Assembly (NCBI RefSeq): GCF_900019265.1
Contig: NZ_CYGX02000054.1
Coordinates: 1-54,311, forward strand
DNA: 54,311 bases
From: Paraburkholderia ribeironis
GTDB lineage: Bacteria; Pseudomonadota; Gammaproteobacteria; Burkholderiales; Burkholderiaceae
Direction: 5' to 3'
This document shows, in pieces, positions 8,744-16,313 of the stretch (within the stretch, counting starts at the first letter, position 1; each line of letters opens with the position of its first letter). The notes beneath the pieces are model-generated. The model saw only the letters and a list, made by a program, of their open reading frames with translations. It did no database searches and had not been told where the DNA came from. The position numbers and the translations under genes are program-made.

Positions 8744-9162
8744 GACTTGTCTCCTGATGGCCGGCTGAGGGTCGCGGCCGTTAATTCCTGTGTGTGAATA
8801 AAACTTTATGTGCAAGAAATAATGAAGTCAAGCAGTTCACGCGCGCCAACACCCGGTGCGCGTCACCGCGCTCAGAGCACGCCGCGTTGCTGCAGCGCGG
8901 TCGATTGACGCAGTTTCAGCGCGGACAGCCCGAATACGCACGACAGAATCATCAGGAAAACTTGATACCCATCAAAGGCTTGTCGTCTTAAAAAGCAAAA
9001 TCGGCCTGATACAAGATGGTTTTTTGACGCACGTCGCGGCGCAGCAAAACTTGCCCTCATCCCCTACGCTTGCGCCATCTGCCAGCCGCAGTGCGCACCG
9101 ACAACGGTCGACGCGCGTAGTCCGCCTTCGCGGCCAACACGCACATCACGCACAACACGCCC
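8744..9162. promoter_or_regulatory. Divergent promoter region between the CoA-transferase and cioA
   Basis: A 419-base divergent intergenic stretch. The left half is AT-rich around 8780-8830 and should carry the CoA-transferase promoter on the minus strand. The right half carries the FNR/ANR box and a possible -10 element CAAAAT (8996-9001) for the oxidase operon. No additional gene is supported; small open frames here have no family features. Confidence 0.6.
8962..8975. promoter_or_regulatory. FNR/ANR box upstream of cioAB
   Basis: TTGAT-ACCC-ATCAA is an exact match to the FNR/ANR consensus TTGAT-N4-ATCAA. Its centre (8968.5) is about 28-32 bases upstream of the weak -10 candidate CAAAAT (8996-9001), the geometry of a class II site centred near -41.5. 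It predicts oxygen-responsive control of the bd-type oxidase operon by an FNR/ANR/Dnr-type regulator; activation or repression cannot be decided from sequence. Confidence 0.75.
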
Positions 9163-10599
9163 ATGAACTTCGCAATATCGGCATTCGATCTCGCCCGCAT
9201 CCAGTTTGCGTTCACCGTCTCGTTTCACATCGTTTTTCCGGCCCTCAGCATCGGCCTCGCCAGCTTCATCGCCGTCCTCGAATGGCGCTGGCTCAAAACC
9301 GGTAAGGCGTACTACAAAGACCTTTGCCTGTTCTGGTCGAAGATCTTCGCAGTGGCCTTCGGCATGGGCGTCGTCTCCGGCGTGGTGATGAGCTATCAGT
9401 TCGGCACCAACTGGTCTGGCTTCTCCAGCTTCGCCGGCCCCGTCACCGGACCGCTGTTGATGTACGAAGTGATGACCGCGTTCTTTCTCGAAGCGGGCTT
9501 CCTCGGCATCATGCTGTTCGGCTGGCGGCGCGTGAGTCCGCGCGCCCACTTCGGCGCAACGCTGATGGTGGCGATCGGCACGCTGATCTCGACCTTCTGG
9601 ATTCTCGCGTCCAACAGCTGGATGCAAACGCCGCAAGGCTTCGAGGTCGTCAACGGCCAGGTCGTGCCACTCGACTGGTTCAAGATCATCTTCAATCCTT
9701 CGTTCCCGTACCGGCTCGCGCATATGGCGCTCGCGGCATTCATCGTCGCGGGGCTGGTGGTGGCGGCGGTAGGCGCCTGGCATCTGTTGCGTGGACGGCG
9801 CGATCCGGCCGTGAAGAAAATGTTCTCGATGGCGCTCTGGCTGCTGCTGATCCTCACGCCGATCCAGGCGTTCGTCGGCGATCAACACGGTCTGAACACG
9901 CGTGAATATCAGCCGGCGAAGATCGCCGCGATCGAAGGTCTGTGGGACACCGAAAAAGGCGGCACCGCGCTGAACCTGTTCGGCTTTCCGGACATGCAGG
10001 CCGAAACCACGCGCTACGCCGTGTCGATTCCCCACCTCGGCAGCCTGATCCTCACGCATAGTTGGGACGGTGAAATTCGCGGCCTCAAGGAATTCGCGCC
10101 CGAGGACCGGCCGAACTCGCCAGTGGTGTTCTGGAGCTTTCGCATCATGGCCGGGCTCGGCGTGCTGATGATCGCGATGTCGCTGGCCGCGTGGGTGTTG
10201 CGCCGCCGCGGACGTCTGTTCGAATCGAAGTGGTTCCAGCGCTTCGCGGTCGCGATGGGCCCGACCGGTTTCATTACGCTGCTGGCCGGCTGGGTCACCA
10301 CCGAAGCAGGCCGCCAGCCGTGGGTCGTGTATGGCGTGATGCGCACCGCGCAAGCCGTGTCGCCGTTGACTTCGCAGCAGGTCGGCATCTCGCTGATGGC
10401 CTTCGTGGTCGTCTATTTCCTCGTGTTCGGCACCGGCATCTACTACATGCTCAAGCTGATGCGCTCGGGTCCGGCGCTGCCGGGACACACGCCGCATGGG
10501 GTGCCGCAGCATGCGCCGAACCATACGCCGAACCACACGCCGAACCACACTGCGCGCCGCCCGCTGTCCGCCGCCGATCAGTTGATCGACGCCGCGTGA
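9163..10599 (+). CDS. cioA: Cyanide-insensitive quinol oxidase subunit I (bd-type, CioA)
   Basis: A 478-residue polytopic subunit of a cytochrome bd-type quinol oxidase, the catalytic heme subunit that reduces oxygen with electrons from quinol at the inner membrane. Landmarks are the N-terminal ARIQFAFTVSFHIVFPALSI with a heme-ligand His, the RLAHM His, the quinol-site GLNTREYQP region and GRQPWVVYGVMRT. The loop between the quinol motif and the next helix is short, as in CIO-type rather than E. coli CydA enzymes. The C-terminal tail carries a tandem 12-base repeat encoding PNHT three times in a His-rich context (GHTPHGVPQHAPNHT). cioB follows 46 bases downstream; an FNR/ANR box precedes the gene. 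Confidence 0.93.
   Translation: MNFAISAFDLARIQFAFTVSFHIVFPALSIGLASFIAVLEWRWLKTGKAYYKDLCLFWSKIFAVAFGMGVVSGVVMSYQFGTNWSGFSSFAGPVTGPLLMYEVMTAFFLEAGFLGIMLFGWRRVSPRAHFGATLMVAIGTLISTFWILASNSWMQTPQGFEVVNGQVVPLDWFKIIFNPSFPYRLAHMALAAFIVAGLVVAAVGAWHLLRGRRDPAVKKMFSMALWLLLILTPIQAFVGDQHGLNTREYQPAKIAAIEGLWDTEKGGTALNLFGFPDMQAETTRYAVSIPHLGSLILTHSWDGEIRGLKEFAPEDRPNSPVVFWSFRIMAGLGVLMIAMSLAAWVLRRRGRLFESKWFQRFAVAMGPTGFITLLAGWVTTEAGRQPWVVYGVMRTAQAVSPLTSQQVGISLMAFVVVYFLVFGTGIYYMLKLMRSGPALPGHTPHGVPQHAPNHTPNHTPNHTARRPLSAADQLIDAA
10500..10551 (+). repeat. Tandem 12-base repeat coding a His-rich tail
   Basis: Three near-identical 12-base units (CCGAACCAYACG type) encode PNHT PNHT PNHT, preceded by the diverged HTPHGVPQHA. 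It lies within the cytoplasmic or periplasmic tail of the oxidase subunit, after the last membrane segment, so copy number could vary without breaking the core enzyme. Confidence 0.7.
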
Positions 10600-10645
10600 T
10601 CCGAACCGTGACCCAACCCTCACCCAAACACTTGCGAGAGAAAAA

Positions 10646-11650
10646 ATGGACGTAACCGTCGTGTGGGCCGCGATCATCGCGTTGGGCCTTTTCATGTACG
10701 TCGTGCTGGACGGCTTCGATCTGGGGATCGGCATCGTCTTCCCGTTCTTCCCCGACGAAAAGGAACGCGACCTGATGATGAACACCGTCGCGCCGGTGTG
10801 GGACGGCAACGAAACCTGGCTGGTGCTCGGCGGCGCCGCGCTGTTCGCGGTGTTTCCGCTGGTGTATTCGACCGTGCTGTCCGCGCTGTATCTGCCGCTC
10901 GTCTTCATGCTCGTGTGCCTGATCTTTCGCGGCGTGTCGTTCGAGATCCGCGCCAAGGCCAATCGCACGAAACACTTGTGGGACCTGGCGTTCATCGGCG
11001 GCTCGGCAGGCGCGACGTTCTTTCAGGGCGTCGTGCTGGGCGCGTTCCTGCAGGGCCTCCCCGTGATCGACGGCGCCTATGCCGGCGACGCGTTCGGCTG
11101 GCTCACGCCGTTCAGCCTGCTGACGGGACTCGGCCTCGTCGTCACGTACGCGCTGCTCGGCTGCTGCTGGCTGGTGGCGAAGACCGAAGGCGATCTGCAA
11201 CGCCGGCTGCATCGCGTGGTGTGGCCGCTCACGGTGGTGCTGCTCGGCTTCATCGCGGTGGTCAGTCTGTGGACGCCGCTACAGGACCCGAGCATCGCGC
11301 AACGCTGGTTCCATGACGGCCTGTTCTATCGTCTGCTGCCGGTGCCGTTCCTCGTGGCGATCTGCACGTTCTTCATGCATCGCGCGGTGCGCTCGCGCCA
11401 TCACAACACGCCGTTCGCGCTCGCGCTGCTGCTGGTGCTGCTCGGCTATGCGGGACTGCTGGTGAGCCTGTGGCCGTATGCGATTCCGTCGAGCGTGACG
11501 CTGTGGGAAGCGGCCGCGCCGCGCTCGAGCCAGACCTTCACGCTGGCGGGCGCAGCGGTGATTCTGCCGATCATCGTCGCCTATACGACGATGGGTTATT
11601 GGGTATTCCGGGGCAAGGTGCGTCATGACGACCAGCATTACTATCACTGA
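10646..11650 (+). CDS. cioB: Cyanide-insensitive quinol oxidase subunit II (CioB)
   Basis: A 334-residue partner subunit of the bd-type oxidase, with 8 or 9 hydrophobic segments. The N-terminus VWAAIIALGLFMYVVLDGFD, followed by LGIGIVFPF, and then PVWDGNETWLVLGGAALFA are diagnostic for the CydB/CioB family. CGAGAG precedes the ATG. It needs CioA to form the active heterodimer. The next small gene overlaps its last 26 bases, so all three are one transcript. Confidence 0.93.
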   Translation: MDVTVVWAAIIALGLFMYVVLDGFDLGIGIVFPFFPDEKERDLMMNTVAPVWDGNETWLVLGGAALFAVFPLVYSTVLSALYLPLVFMLVCLIFRGVSFEIRAKANRTKHLWDLAFIGGSAGATFFQGVVLGAFLQGLPVIDGAYAGDAFGWLTPFSLLTGLGLVVTYALLGCCWLVAKTEGDLQRRLHRVVWPLTVVLLGFIAVVSLWTPLQDPSIAQRWFHDGLFYRLLPVPFLVAICTFFMHRAVRSRHHNTPFALALLLVLLGYAGLLVSLWPYAIPSSVTLWEAAAPRSSQTFTLAGAAVILPIIVAYTTMGYWVFRGKVRHDDQHYYH

Positions 11651-11816
11651 ACCGGGCGGCGCCAGCGCCGCTCGCAACGCGCCCCCGGCGCCGGGCCGCA
11701 AGCTGCCGGGCTGGCTGTGGTTCATCGTGCTATGGTGTGTCGGTGTGGGCTCGGCGATGTCGCTCGGTTTCGCGTTCAAGCTGCTGATGAATGCGACGTT
11801 ATTTGCAATCAAATAA
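11625..11816 (+). CDS. Small DUF2474-like membrane protein of the cio operon
   Basis: A 63-residue protein with one hydrophobic helix (LPGWLWFIVLWCVGVGSAMSLGFAF) after a Pro/Ala-rich cytoplasmic start. DUF2474-type single-span proteins are regularly encoded behind cioAB and resemble the CydX accessory subunit of other bd oxidases. Overlap with cioB by 26 bases in another frame supports co-translation. Its role as a stabilising subunit is inferred from this position. Confidence 0.75.
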   Translation: MTTSITITEPGGASAARNAPPAPGRKLPGWLWFIVLWCVGVGSAMSLGFAFKLLMNATLFAIK

Positions 11817-12036
11817 AGCGCTTGCGCCATTCGACCCGGCGCGCATAAGCCACCGAGTCCCGCGCGGACAGCTTCAAAAAAGGGCCGCGCAGCTCGTCTA
11901 CGTAGCAAGCCGGAACCGGTGCGCGACCGACCTGCCTCGCCGATGACGTGGCGCATCGAACCAGCCGGCGATCGTGCAGATACCGCGTCACCTGTGTGGC
12001 TCGACGGCGCGGCACGTCACGGGTCATCATAGACAC
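11809..12036 (-). CDS. Doubtful small ORF, 75 residues
   Basis: A minus-strand frame convergent with the small oxidase gene, with the C-terminal half LRGPFLKLSARDSVAYARRVEWRKRF. It is basic, has no recognised domain, no clear ribosome binding site and fits no neighbour. It fills most of the 316-base gap between the cio operon and the response-regulator gene. It is reported because nothing else explains this gap; it may be non-coding. Confidence 0.22.
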   Translation of the reverse strand: MSMMTRDVPRRRATQVTRYLHDRRLVRCATSSARQVGRAPVPACYVDELRGPFLKLSARDSVAYARRVEWRKRFI

Positions 12037-12132
12037 GTGGGCAGCCGACCATGATGCGTTTCACGAGGCTAGAAGTAAAACCTTTACAACGGCGGTAGTC
12101 CACAACGGGCAGGCCCGACTCGCGGAGACATC

Positions 12133-12900
12133 ATGAAGTTTCTTGTGGCCGACGACCATGAATTGATCCGGCAAGGCGTCAAGGGCATGCTGCGCGGTTT
12201 CGATCCCGACGCCCAGTTCGACGAAGCCGATAGCTGGGAAAGCCTCTCCGCTGCCGCGCGTCCCGACGCCGATCACGATCTGGCGATCGTCGATCTGCAT
12301 ATGCCGGGCATGATCGGCGCGTCGTCGCTCGAAGCGCTGCTGAAGGCGAATCCCGCGCTACCGGTGGTAGTGCTGTCCGCCGAAGAGTCGCCGGACGAAA
12401 TGCGCGCGGTGCTGGCCGCGGGCGCCCTCGGCTTCGTGCCGAAACGGCAGCCCGCCAGCGTCATGCTCAAGGCGATCGAACTGGTGCTGTCGGGCGGCGC
12501 TTATGTACCGATGGAAGCGCTTAGCCTGCTGGGCTCGCGCGAGTCGGCGGCGGGCGAGCCTGCCGACGCGGCCACTGGCTTGTCGACCCACGACACGGCG
12601 GCGCAACCCGCGGCTGGTTCCAGCCTCGGCAGCGCTACGCTCACCGAACCGATCACGCAGGTGTCATCGCTACAGCCGCATCAGCAGCATCTGCTGGAGA
12701 ACCTGTCGCCGCGTCAGCAGGACATCATGCGGCTGGTTCATCGCGGCTGGACCAACAAGATGATCGCCCGCGACCTGGGCGTTGCGGAAGGTACGGTCAA
12801 GGTGCATCTGTCGGTGATCTTCCGGGCGCTCGGCGTGCATAACCGGTCGACGGCGATCGCGGTGATCAACGGCTGGCTGGAAGCGGGCAAGAGCTTGTAG
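12133..12900 (+). CDS. LuxR/NarL-type response regulator
   Basis: A 255-residue two-component regulator. The receiver domain (residues 1-120) has the acidic pair DDH (7-9), the phospho-acceptor Asp54 in AIVDLHMPG and the lysine in FVPKRQ. A Ser/Ala/Thr-rich linker (about 135-185) leads to a LuxR-type helix-turn-helix (LSPRQQDIMRLVHRGWTNKM, then IARDLGVAEGTVKVHLSVI). GCGGAGA precedes the ATG. A hybrid histidine kinase gene lies convergently, 89 bases beyond the stop, and is the likely partner. The linker is longer than in most NarL proteins. Confidence 0.92.
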   Translation: MKFLVADDHELIRQGVKGMLRGFDPDAQFDEADSWESLSAAARPDADHDLAIVDLHMPGMIGASSLEALLKANPALPVVVLSAEESPDEMRAVLAAGALGFVPKRQPASVMLKAIELVLSGGAYVPMEALSLLGSRESAAGEPADAATGLSTHDTAAQPAAGSSLGSATLTEPITQVSSLQPHQQHLLENLSPRQQDIMRLVHRGWTNKMIARDLGVAEGTVKVHLSVIFRALGVHNRSTAIAVINGWLEAGKSL

Positions 12901-12989
12901 CTTCCGCCTGCTGAACGAAGCGGGCGAAGCGGGCGATGCGCGGCGATGGCAGCCATTCCAGCTGCCCACCCATTGCCGCCTGCCTGCCC

Positions 12990-14954
12990 TTACTTTTGCG
13001 ACTCGCTGTGGGACTGCGTCTGCGAGCCCACACCCGCGATTCCCGCCGGCGCGCTCACTGCGACGCCCGCGGGCATGCTCACCGTGGCGCCTGTCGCGCC
13101 AGGCGTCGCCTGCGCCGGCATCGCATCGCGCGATACATCAGCGCGTGATACATCGTCGCGCAACGGCAGCGCGGCCGCCGTCCTGCCCTTGTCCAGCTCA
13201 GCCTGCTGCCACAGCATTTCGAGCGTGCGCCGCAAACGCGCGGGCGTCACCGGCTTGTGCAGCACCGGGATGCCCTGCAACGCAAGCGCCGTCAGTTCCG
13301 CCGATGCCACGTCGCCCGTGATCAGCAACGTCACCACGTTGTCGTGCCCCGCGCGTGCGAGCACGCCGCGCACGGCCGCCAGCGCCTGCGCGCCGGTCCG
13401 GTGATGGGCGAGCTGGTAATCGCATAGCACCGCGTCGGGCACGAAGCCGCTGTCGAGCGCCGCGAGCGCCTCGTGCTCGTCACGCGCGCCGAGCACGCTG
13501 CAACCCCAGCGCCCCAACAGGCTCGCGAGGCCTTCGAGAATCGACGGCTCGTCGTCGATGCACAACACGCGCCGCCCACGCGCCGACGGGCCGCCCGCCA
13601 CCGCTTCGTTCAGGCTCGCGACGATCCCGCCGGCATCGCCCGCCTGCACCGCAAACCGGAACGCCGAGCCACGCCCTGGCGCCGAGCGTAGCTGCAGTTC
13701 GCCGCCGAGCAGGTTCACCAGCCGCTTCACGGTCGGCAAGCCGAGACCATGGCCCTGGCGCGCGTCGCGGTGCGGATTGGCGACCTGATAGAACTCCTCG
13801 AAAATATGCGCCTGCTCTTCGGCGGCAACGCCGATGCCCGAATCGCGCACTTCGATATAGCCGCCCGTCGGCCGCCCGGCGCGACGAAAACCCAGCCAGA
13901 TCGCGCCTTCCTCCGTGTAGCGCACGGCGTTCGAAAGCAGGTTGCTCAGCACGCGTTCGAGCAGCACCGGATCGTCGTACACGACCATCGTGGTCGGCGC
14001 GATCCGCAGCGCGAGTCCCTTGGCCGCCGCCTGCGGACGATACTGGCTGCCGACCCGCTCGAACAGTTCGGAGAGCCGGAAATGCAGACGGATCACCTGG
14101 GTCGCGCCGCTTTCGAGCCGCGCGAGATCGAGCACCTGGTTGAACAGCTGGTTCAACGCCTCGACGTTGTAGACGATGTGCTCGGCGGTCTTCGCGTGCT
14201 GCGTGGACATCGCGGCCGGGTCGTTGAGCGACGCCGCGAGCAGGCCGATCGCATGCAAGGGCTGCCGCAAGTCGTGGCTCGCGGCGGCAAAAAATCGCGT
14301 CTTGGCAAGACTCGCTTCCTCGGCGACCCGCTTTTGCGCCGCCAGCGATTCCGCCAGGTATTGCTGATCGACTCGCGCCTGCACGACCTGGCGAAACAGC
14401 TTGCGATAACTCATCGCATAGACGTTGATGGCGCAAAAGAAAAACGCGAGGACGATCGCGAGAATCGTGCGGTCGAACGTATGCGAGCCGAAGTGCAGCA
14501 CGATCGCCGGAAACAGCAGGAACGGAATCGCGGTCGCAAAATTCAGCAGGTCGAAACCGTTCGACATGAACACGCCGGCCGCGAGCGTCACGAGCATGAC
14601 CGTGTGCAGCAGCGGCAAATCGGCCTGCGGACTCTGGAACGCGAACCACACGGCGAAACCAGGCATGCTGTACAGAAGCACGCCGCGCAATGCGTGCAGA
14701 TAGATCCAGTCGCGCGGCGAGACGACATGCGGATAGCGGTGATTGAAGATCCACAGCGCGAGGCCGCCGCAATTGGCCAGCGCATAGAAACCGAAGCACG
14801 CGATGAACAGCGGCGGCGACGGTATCCGCGGCCAGTAGATCGCCACCAGCACCGCGATCGAAAACCAGTGCGAAAAGAAAGCAATCGGATCTTGTGCGTA
14901 CAGCATGCGCACCAGGTCTTCGTCGATTGCACGCTGGATCGGGTCGGCCCGCAT
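12990..14954 (-). CDS. Hybrid sensor histidine kinase with receiver domain
   Basis: A 654-residue inner-membrane kinase. The start at 14954 is chosen because AAGGAG lies 8 bases upstream; the open frame beyond is spurious. About six hydrophobic segments occupy residues 28-185. A short coiled stretch leads to the H-box AAASHDLRQPLHAIGLL with His227, the N-box LERVLSNLLSNAVRYTEEG, DSGIGVAAEEQAHIFEEFYQ and GHGLGLPTVKRL. A receiver domain follows (RRVLCIDDEPSILEG, phospho-acceptor in AVLCDYQL). The tail of about 50 residues is Ala/Gly/Ser-rich and ends SQTQSHSESQK. It probably phosphorylates the convergent LuxR-type regulator. The signal is unknown; the membrane domain lacks a large periplasmic sensor. 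Confidence 0.92.
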   Translation of the reverse strand: MRADPIQRAIDEDLVRMLYAQDPIAFFSHWFSIAVLVAIYWPRIPSPPLFIACFGFYALANCGGLALWIFNHRYPHVVSPRDWIYLHALRGVLLYSMPGFAVWFAFQSPQADLPLLHTVMLVTLAAGVFMSNGFDLLNFATAIPFLLFPAIVLHFGSHTFDRTILAIVLAFFFCAINVYAMSYRKLFRQVVQARVDQQYLAESLAAQKRVAEEASLAKTRFFAAASHDLRQPLHAIGLLAASLNDPAAMSTQHAKTAEHIVYNVEALNQLFNQVLDLARLESGATQVIRLHFRLSELFERVGSQYRPQAAAKGLALRIAPTTMVVYDDPVLLERVLSNLLSNAVRYTEEGAIWLGFRRAGRPTGGYIEVRDSGIGVAAEEQAHIFEEFYQVANPHRDARQGHGLGLPTVKRLVNLLGGELQLRSAPGRGSAFRFAVQAGDAGGIVASLNEAVAGGPSARGRRVLCIDDEPSILEGLASLLGRWGCSVLGARDEHEALAALDSGFVPDAVLCDYQLAHHRTGAQALAAVRGVLARAGHDNVVTLLITGDVASAELTALALQGIPVLHKPVTPARLRRTLEMLWQQAELDKGRTAAALPLRDDVSRADVSRDAMPAQATPGATGATVSMPAGVAVSAPAGIAGVGSQTQSHSESQK

Positions 14955-15324
14955 CGCGCGGTCTCCTTGTCGGGCACGGCAATTTCGGTGAGGTAGCGCG
15001 CGAGCCCAGTGGCCCGATCGGTACGGGCCGGGCGTGCTGCGCGACACAACCGCAGAGGGCGCCGCGGCATCGTGCAACGGCCATGCAACTGCGCGGCGAT
15101 CGTATGCAGCCGATGCCCTCACATCAGACGAATCGGGTATTTCTTGTCCGCAGGTTTACCCGGCAGTTTACCCATCAGCTACCACTTAATCCATATAGGC
15201 GAAGCAGTTGCCGCAAACCATACTGCATTCACTTTCCAGCGCGGCTTCACAGCTCCATCGCTCACTTCCCGGCCCGCAGTCGAGGCTCACCGCGCTCCTT
15301 GCCTTACCCCTGACGGAGGTTTTC

Positions 15325-16116
15325 ATGGGCGCCGTTCCGAGCCACGAGTTCGTCCGCAATCTCGACGACGCGATCCTGCCCGACCTGTGGCGCCGACGCA
15401 CCCGCTTATCCGCCGACGAAATGGTGTCGATGGTCGAACTGGTCAAGCGGGCGCTGCGGACCTATCACCCACTCGAATTGCAGGCGCTTGGCGAGGACAA
15501 GGAAGAACTGGTCGCCCAGTTCATCTACGCGAAGGTGCTGCGCCTCGCGCCGGGGCACACGGAGACCCACGCGTGCGCCGACAGCGCGCCGTCCAACGGC
15601 TACGCGCTGTGCGCATACTTCCGCCGCTATCTGATCGACTGCCTGCGCAGCGCCGGCCATCAACGCAACGTATCGATGGAGAACGAGGGCATGGCGCAGG
15701 AAATCGATCTGCACGCGCATGCGCTCGAGGACCCGATCGAAAGCGTGCTGCTGCAGTACGGCCTCGACGAACAACGCGTGCGGCTCGCGGCGCGCGCTTT
15801 CATCGACGGACTCGACGAGCCTGAACGCATCGTGCTGGCCGGCAGCCTTGGCTGGTGCTCGGAAGGAAAAGGCGGGCTGTCGGCAGTCGCAGCTCAGCAT
15901 CGGGTGCCCTCGTATCATTATCGCGCCGTCAAACTTGGCGTCACCATGAAGAAGACGGCCGGCGCAGAAGATTTTTCCAATACCAAGATCGGCCGCTGGC
16001 TCACCGACGTGCTCGGCATCACGATCAACCTCGACAATCGCGCCGTGATTCTGCTCGCGCTGAACCTGCTCGCCGCCGAATCGAGCGACAGCGAAATGAA
16101 TGAAGCAGCCGCGTAA
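15325..16116 (+). CDS. Putative sigma-70-like regulatory protein
   Basis: A 263-residue protein. The start at 15325 follows ACGGAGGT at 4-5 bases and drops a spurious upstream extension. Residues about 45-115 (ELQALGEDKEELVAQFIYAK, then YALCAYFRRYLIDCLRSAG) resemble region 2 of sigma-70 factors. Residues about 170-215 (DGLDEPERIVLAGSLGW, then LSAVAAQHRVPSYHYRAVKLG) resemble a region-4 helix-turn-helix. The similarity is by pattern only and the C-terminal 50 residues are unlike sigma factors. It is divergent from the histidine kinase and is followed by a good terminator, so it is a single-gene unit. It may be a divergent sigma factor or a sigma-derived regulator. Confidence 0.5.
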   Translation: MGAVPSHEFVRNLDDAILPDLWRRRTRLSADEMVSMVELVKRALRTYHPLELQALGEDKEELVAQFIYAKVLRLAPGHTETHACADSAPSNGYALCAYFRRYLIDCLRSAGHQRNVSMENEGMAQEIDLHAHALEDPIESVLLQYGLDEQRVRLAARAFIDGLDEPERIVLAGSLGWCSEGKGGLSAVAAQHRVPSYHYRAVKLGVTMKKTAGAEDFSNTKIGRWLTDVLGITINLDNRAVILLALNLLAAESSDSEMNEAAA

Positions 16117-16188
16117 GACTGCCTGATCTGGCGGCTGGCGTTCGACCGCCGCCACTTCTTCTCGCCGCGAACCTGACGCGTCATGTCC

Positions 16189-16208
16189 GCGCGAGTCGCG
16201 CTTTTTTT
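16189..16208 (+). terminator. Rho-independent terminator after the sigma-like gene
   Basis: Stem GCGCG (16189-16193), loop AGT, stem CGCGC (16197-16201), followed by seven T residues (16202-16208). It lies 73 bases after the stop of the sigma-like gene, in the right orientation. Confidence 0.7.
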
Positions 16209-16313
16209 GTGCGCGCGTACCGACTACCATGAAAAAGCTGTCGCGCCGCACCGTCTTTCTTCCGAAGTTCGACGTCCCCTTCCCCGCAGTCGATTCCAGA
16301 CGAGGTGGTCCAG

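Noticed and set aside
9064..10995. A 643-residue minus-strand open frame
   Set aside because: It lies antisense to cioA and cioB, which are clear family members. Its composition is that of a GC-rich shadow frame.
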